A DNA stretch of 64,000 nt, taken from assembly GCA_963728475.1 (NCBI GenBank), contig CAVSKL010000001.1, positions 310,001-374,000 of the forward strand, written 5' to 3'. Shown piece by piece: positions 61,868 to 64,000 of this stretch (the first letter of the stretch is position 1; the number at the start of each line of letters is the position of its first letter). The notes below the pieces were generated by a model. The model had not been told where the DNA came from and did no database searches. It saw only the letters and a list, made by a program, of their open reading frames with translations. The stretch is from CAVSKL01 sp963728475 [NCBI: Candidatus Eiseniibacteriota bacterium] (GTDB lineage: Bacteria > Eisenbacteria > RBG-16-71-46 > JABDJR01). The position numbers and the translations under genes are program-made.

Positions 61868-63355
61868 TCAGCCGCCCGCCCCCACCGCGGCGGCGTGCCC
61901 CACCGCCTGCATGGCCCCCTGGACGGCGGAGTGGGCCACGCCGAAGAGCGGGCCCGGATAGACCCCCAGGACCAGGACCCCCAGCACCGCCACCACCAGC
62001 GCCGCCGCCATCGCCGGGTTGGCCCGGATGAGCACCGGTTCCCCGGAGCCGGCCGGCCGCATGTACATGATCACCACCACCCGCAGGTAGTAGTACACGG
62101 ACACCAGGGATGCCATCACGCCGATCACCGCCAGCCAGACGTGCCCCTGCTGGATCGCGCCGGTGAAGATGTAGAACTTGCCCACGAAGCCGCCGGTGGG
62201 CGGGATCCCGGCCAGGGAGAACATGAACACCGCCATCGCCACCCCCAGCCAGGGCCGGGTGAAGCCGATGCCGGCGAAGTTGTCGATGGCGGTGCCGCCG
62301 TCGTCCTCGTTCTTCATGAGCGAGACCAATCCGAACGCGCCGAGGGTGGTGACCGCGTAGACCGCCAGATAGAACAGGAGTCCGGCGCTCCCCAGATCGG
62401 CCCCCGCCACCAGCGCCACCAGCACGTACCCGGCGTGGGCGATGGCGGAGTAGGCCAGGAGCCGCTTCATGTCCTTCTGCACCAGGGCCATGAGGTTCCC
62501 CACCACCATGGTGAGCACGGCCAGCCACCACACCAGCATCGTCCACTCGGGGCGGGCTCCATCGACGCCCATGCCCAGGATGCGAAGGAGCGCGGCGAAC
62601 ACCGCGACCTTGGGGCCGGCGGCCATGAAGCCGGTGACCACGGTGGGCGCCCCCTGGTAGACGTCCGGGGTCCACATGTGGAAGGGGACCGCCGAGACCT
62701 TGAACCCGAGCCCTACCACCATGAGCCCGATCCCGGCCAGCAGCAGCGGACTCCCGGTGAGCCCCCCCTCGGCAATCCGGGCCGAGATATCGGCCAGATG
62801 CACGCTTCCGGTGGCCCCGTAGGTGAGCGCGATCCCGTAGAGGAGGAACCCGCTGGCAAAGGCTCCCAGGAGCAGGTACTTCACGCTGGCCTCGTTGCTC
62901 CGCGCTTCGTGCCAGCGGAAGGAGGCCAGGATGTACTGGGAGATGGAGGCGACCTCCAGTCCGATGAAGATCGTGATGAGATCCAGCCCCGCCGCCATCG
63001 ACATCATCCCCGCGGTGGCGAAGAGGAGGAGCGCGAAGTACTCGCCGCTCTCCACTTCCCACCGGCCGGCGTAGCCGGCGGTGATGAGCAGCGTCATGAG
63101 CGCGCTGAAGGCGAGAATCACGTAGGCAATCCGGGTGATCCCGTCCACCGCCACCGAACCCGAGAACGCGGGGCTCCCGGTCTTCATGAACACCGCGGCG
63201 ACCAGCGCCGCCAGAGCCCCCAGGGCGCAGAAAGCGAGCGTGCCCCCCCCGGCCTTCCCCCGCCGCCCGGAGGCGACGAGGAGCGCCACGCTCCCCACCG
63301 CGGCCAGGATGACCTGGGGGAGAATCGCCATCCAGTTGACGGAAACGCCGGGCAT
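61868..63355 (-). CDS. nuoN: NADH-quinone oxidoreductase subunit N
   Basis: 495 residues, about fourteen TM helices. VSVNWMAILPQVILAAVGSV start, GLEVASISQYILASFRWHEA shortened, SVKYLLLGAFASGFLLYGIA in outline, PFHMWTPDVYQGAPTVVTGF in outline and the conserved Lys residues of the antiporter-like channel are present. It forms part of the proton-translocating membrane arm of complex I. The ATG overlaps the nuoM stop (TGATG). It appears to be the last gene of the nuo operon. Confidence 0.95.
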   Translation of the reverse strand: MPGVSVNWMAILPQVILAAVGSVALLVASGRRGKAGGGTLAFCALGALAALVAAVFMKTGSPAFSGSVAVDGITRIAYVILAFSALMTLLITAGYAGRWEVESGEYFALLLFATAGMMSMAAGLDLITIFIGLEVASISQYILASFRWHEARSNEASVKYLLLGAFASGFLLYGIALTYGATGSVHLADISARIAEGGLTGSPLLLAGIGLMVVGLGFKVSAVPFHMWTPDVYQGAPTVVTGFMAAGPKVAVFAALLRILGMGVDGARPEWTMLVWWLAVLTMVVGNLMALVQKDMKRLLAYSAIAHAGYVLVALVAGADLGSAGLLFYLAVYAVTTLGAFGLVSLMKNEDDGGTAIDNFAGIGFTRPWLGVAMAVFMFSLAGIPPTGGFVGKFYIFTGAIQQGHVWLAVIGVMASLVSVYYYLRVVVIMYMRPAGSGEPVLIRANPAMAAALVVAVLGVLVLGVYPGPLFGVAHSAVQGAMQAVGHAAAVGAGG

Positions 63356-64000
63356 CACTTCGTCCTCCCTGGGGCGGGCGCTCGCGCCCCCCGCTCGGCC
63401 GCCGCCGGCTCTCCCGCCGCCGCTCCCGCAGGCGCATCCGCCGCCGCGGGCACATCCTCCGCCGCGGGCGCATCCGCCGCCGCGGCAACCGTCCCGTTCG
63501 CACCGGTCACGCTGCCCCCGGAGGCCAGCAATATCTCCTCCGAGGCCTCGGAGCCGGCCGCGCGGTGATCCAGGGCGAGCCGGGCCAGCCCGATCGCCCC
63601 GCCGTCGCCGTCCCACCGCCCGGCGCGCTCCCCGCCCGGCTCCGCCGCCGGCGCCCCCGCCTGGTCCAGCACGTGCAGCACCGAGGCGTTCATGGTGTCG
63701 AGGAAGGGCTTGGGATAGATCCCGATCCAGAAGATGAGGATGATGAGCGGGATGAGGGTCGCGAACTCACGAACGTTCAGGTCCTTGAGCTTCTCGTTCT
63801 CGCCGTGGGTGATCTTGCCGAACATGACCCGCTGGAACATCCACAGCATGTAGACCGCGGCCAGGACCACTCCGCTGGCGGCCAGGATCCCGAAGACCCT
63901 GCTGTGGCCGAACGCCCCCAGCAGGATCAGGAACTCGCCCACGAACCCGTTGGTTCCGGGGAGCCCGACCGAGGCCAGGGTCACGATCATGAAGCAGGCG
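63355..64000 (-). CDS. nuoM: NADH-quinone oxidoreductase subunit M, partial (C-terminal part)
   Basis: The frame is open to the right edge, so the 5' end is missing; about 215 residues are seen. LASVGLPGTNGFVGEFLILL, AAVYMLWMFQRVMFG and IYPKPFLDTM identify NuoM, a proton-pumping membrane subunit of complex I. After the last TM an extra tail of about 90 residues rich in Ala, Pro, Gly and Glu, with the run SEASEEI, extends the C-terminus beyond what is usual. It is followed by nuoN in a one-base overlap. Confidence 0.94.
   Translation of the reverse strand, partial: ACFMIVTLASVGLPGTNGFVGEFLILLGAFGHSRVFGILAASGVVLAAVYMLWMFQRVMFGKITHGENEKLKDLNVREFATLIPLIILIFWIGIYPKPFLDTMNASVLHVLDQAGAPAAEPGGERAGRWDGDGGAIGLARLALDHRAAGSEASEEILLASGGSVTGANGTVAAAADAPAAEDVPAAADAPAGAAAGEPAAAERGARAPAPGRTK

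Overview
The window is about 64 kb of very GC-rich DNA (roughly 70% by eye) from a Gram-negative, respiring bacterium. It has periplasmic and outer-membrane-type lipoproteins, an HlyD/LolD/FtsX-type export system, the NuoM-NuoN end of a complex I operon, ispG, fadI/fadJ and OPT, MATE and oligopeptide transporters. One secreted protein ends in a FlgD-like/T9SS-like C-terminal sorting domain, which is typical of FCB-group and neighbouring uncultured phyla such as Candidatus Eisenbacteria. That placement is an inference. No rRNA, tRNA, CRISPR array or phage module was found. Starts are often GTG, and consecutive genes commonly overlap by ATGA or GTGA.

Layout. 0-8 kb (minus strand): VOC protein, small zinc-ribbon protein, membrane glycosyltransferase with TPRs, unknown exported protein, sigma-54 activator, single-TM protein, MATE transporter, prmA. 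8-20 kb: four large polytopic or carrier-type genes (three are glycosyltransferase-like membrane proteins), a secreted beta-propeller protein, an IS110/IS1111-type insertion sequence at 14.56-16.11 kb and a methyltransferase. 20-25 kb: OPT transporter, a repeat-filled gap, and two secreted proteins. 25-29 kb (minus): ICMT-like protein, frameshifted fadJ, fadI. 29-40 kb: an RsbU-like phosphatase, a 1.2 kb repeat zone, a glycosyltransferase split by a homopolymer, ispG, glutamate dehydrogenase, a lipoprotein, a probable structured RNA, then an anti-sigma kinase and a STAS protein. 40-46 kb: OppABC-like importer genes without ATPases, a lipoprotein with a deiodinase-like nitroreductase, and a PEBP-family lipoprotein. 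46-51 kb: an HlyD-LolD-FtsX-FtsX exporter operon. 51-59 kb (minus): lipoprotein, ankyrin protein, HisN-like phosphatase, mtgA, a cNMP-histidine kinase paired with a receiver-thioredoxin reductase fusion, and arginine deiminase. 59-64 kb: GAF histidine kinase, outer-membrane protein, nuoN and partial nuoM.

The most unusual aspect is non-coding. Short tandem arrays of 18-64 bp and one of 360 bp sit at gene ends. In three cases near the left end they repeat the stop codon and last codons of the gene. At 51.7 kb a 56-bp duplication has produced three consecutive start modules whose short leader ORFs overlap the next start by ATGA. A palindromic element with two arms 31 bp apart occurs five times at 32-33 kb, with a degenerate relative at 22.7 kb. 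A candidate RNA of about 230 nt with its own promoter and a long terminator hairpin precedes the anti-sigma kinase gene. Two genes (fadJ, and the glycosyltransferase at 33-35 kb) carry single-base frameshifts that may be real lesions or assembly errors.
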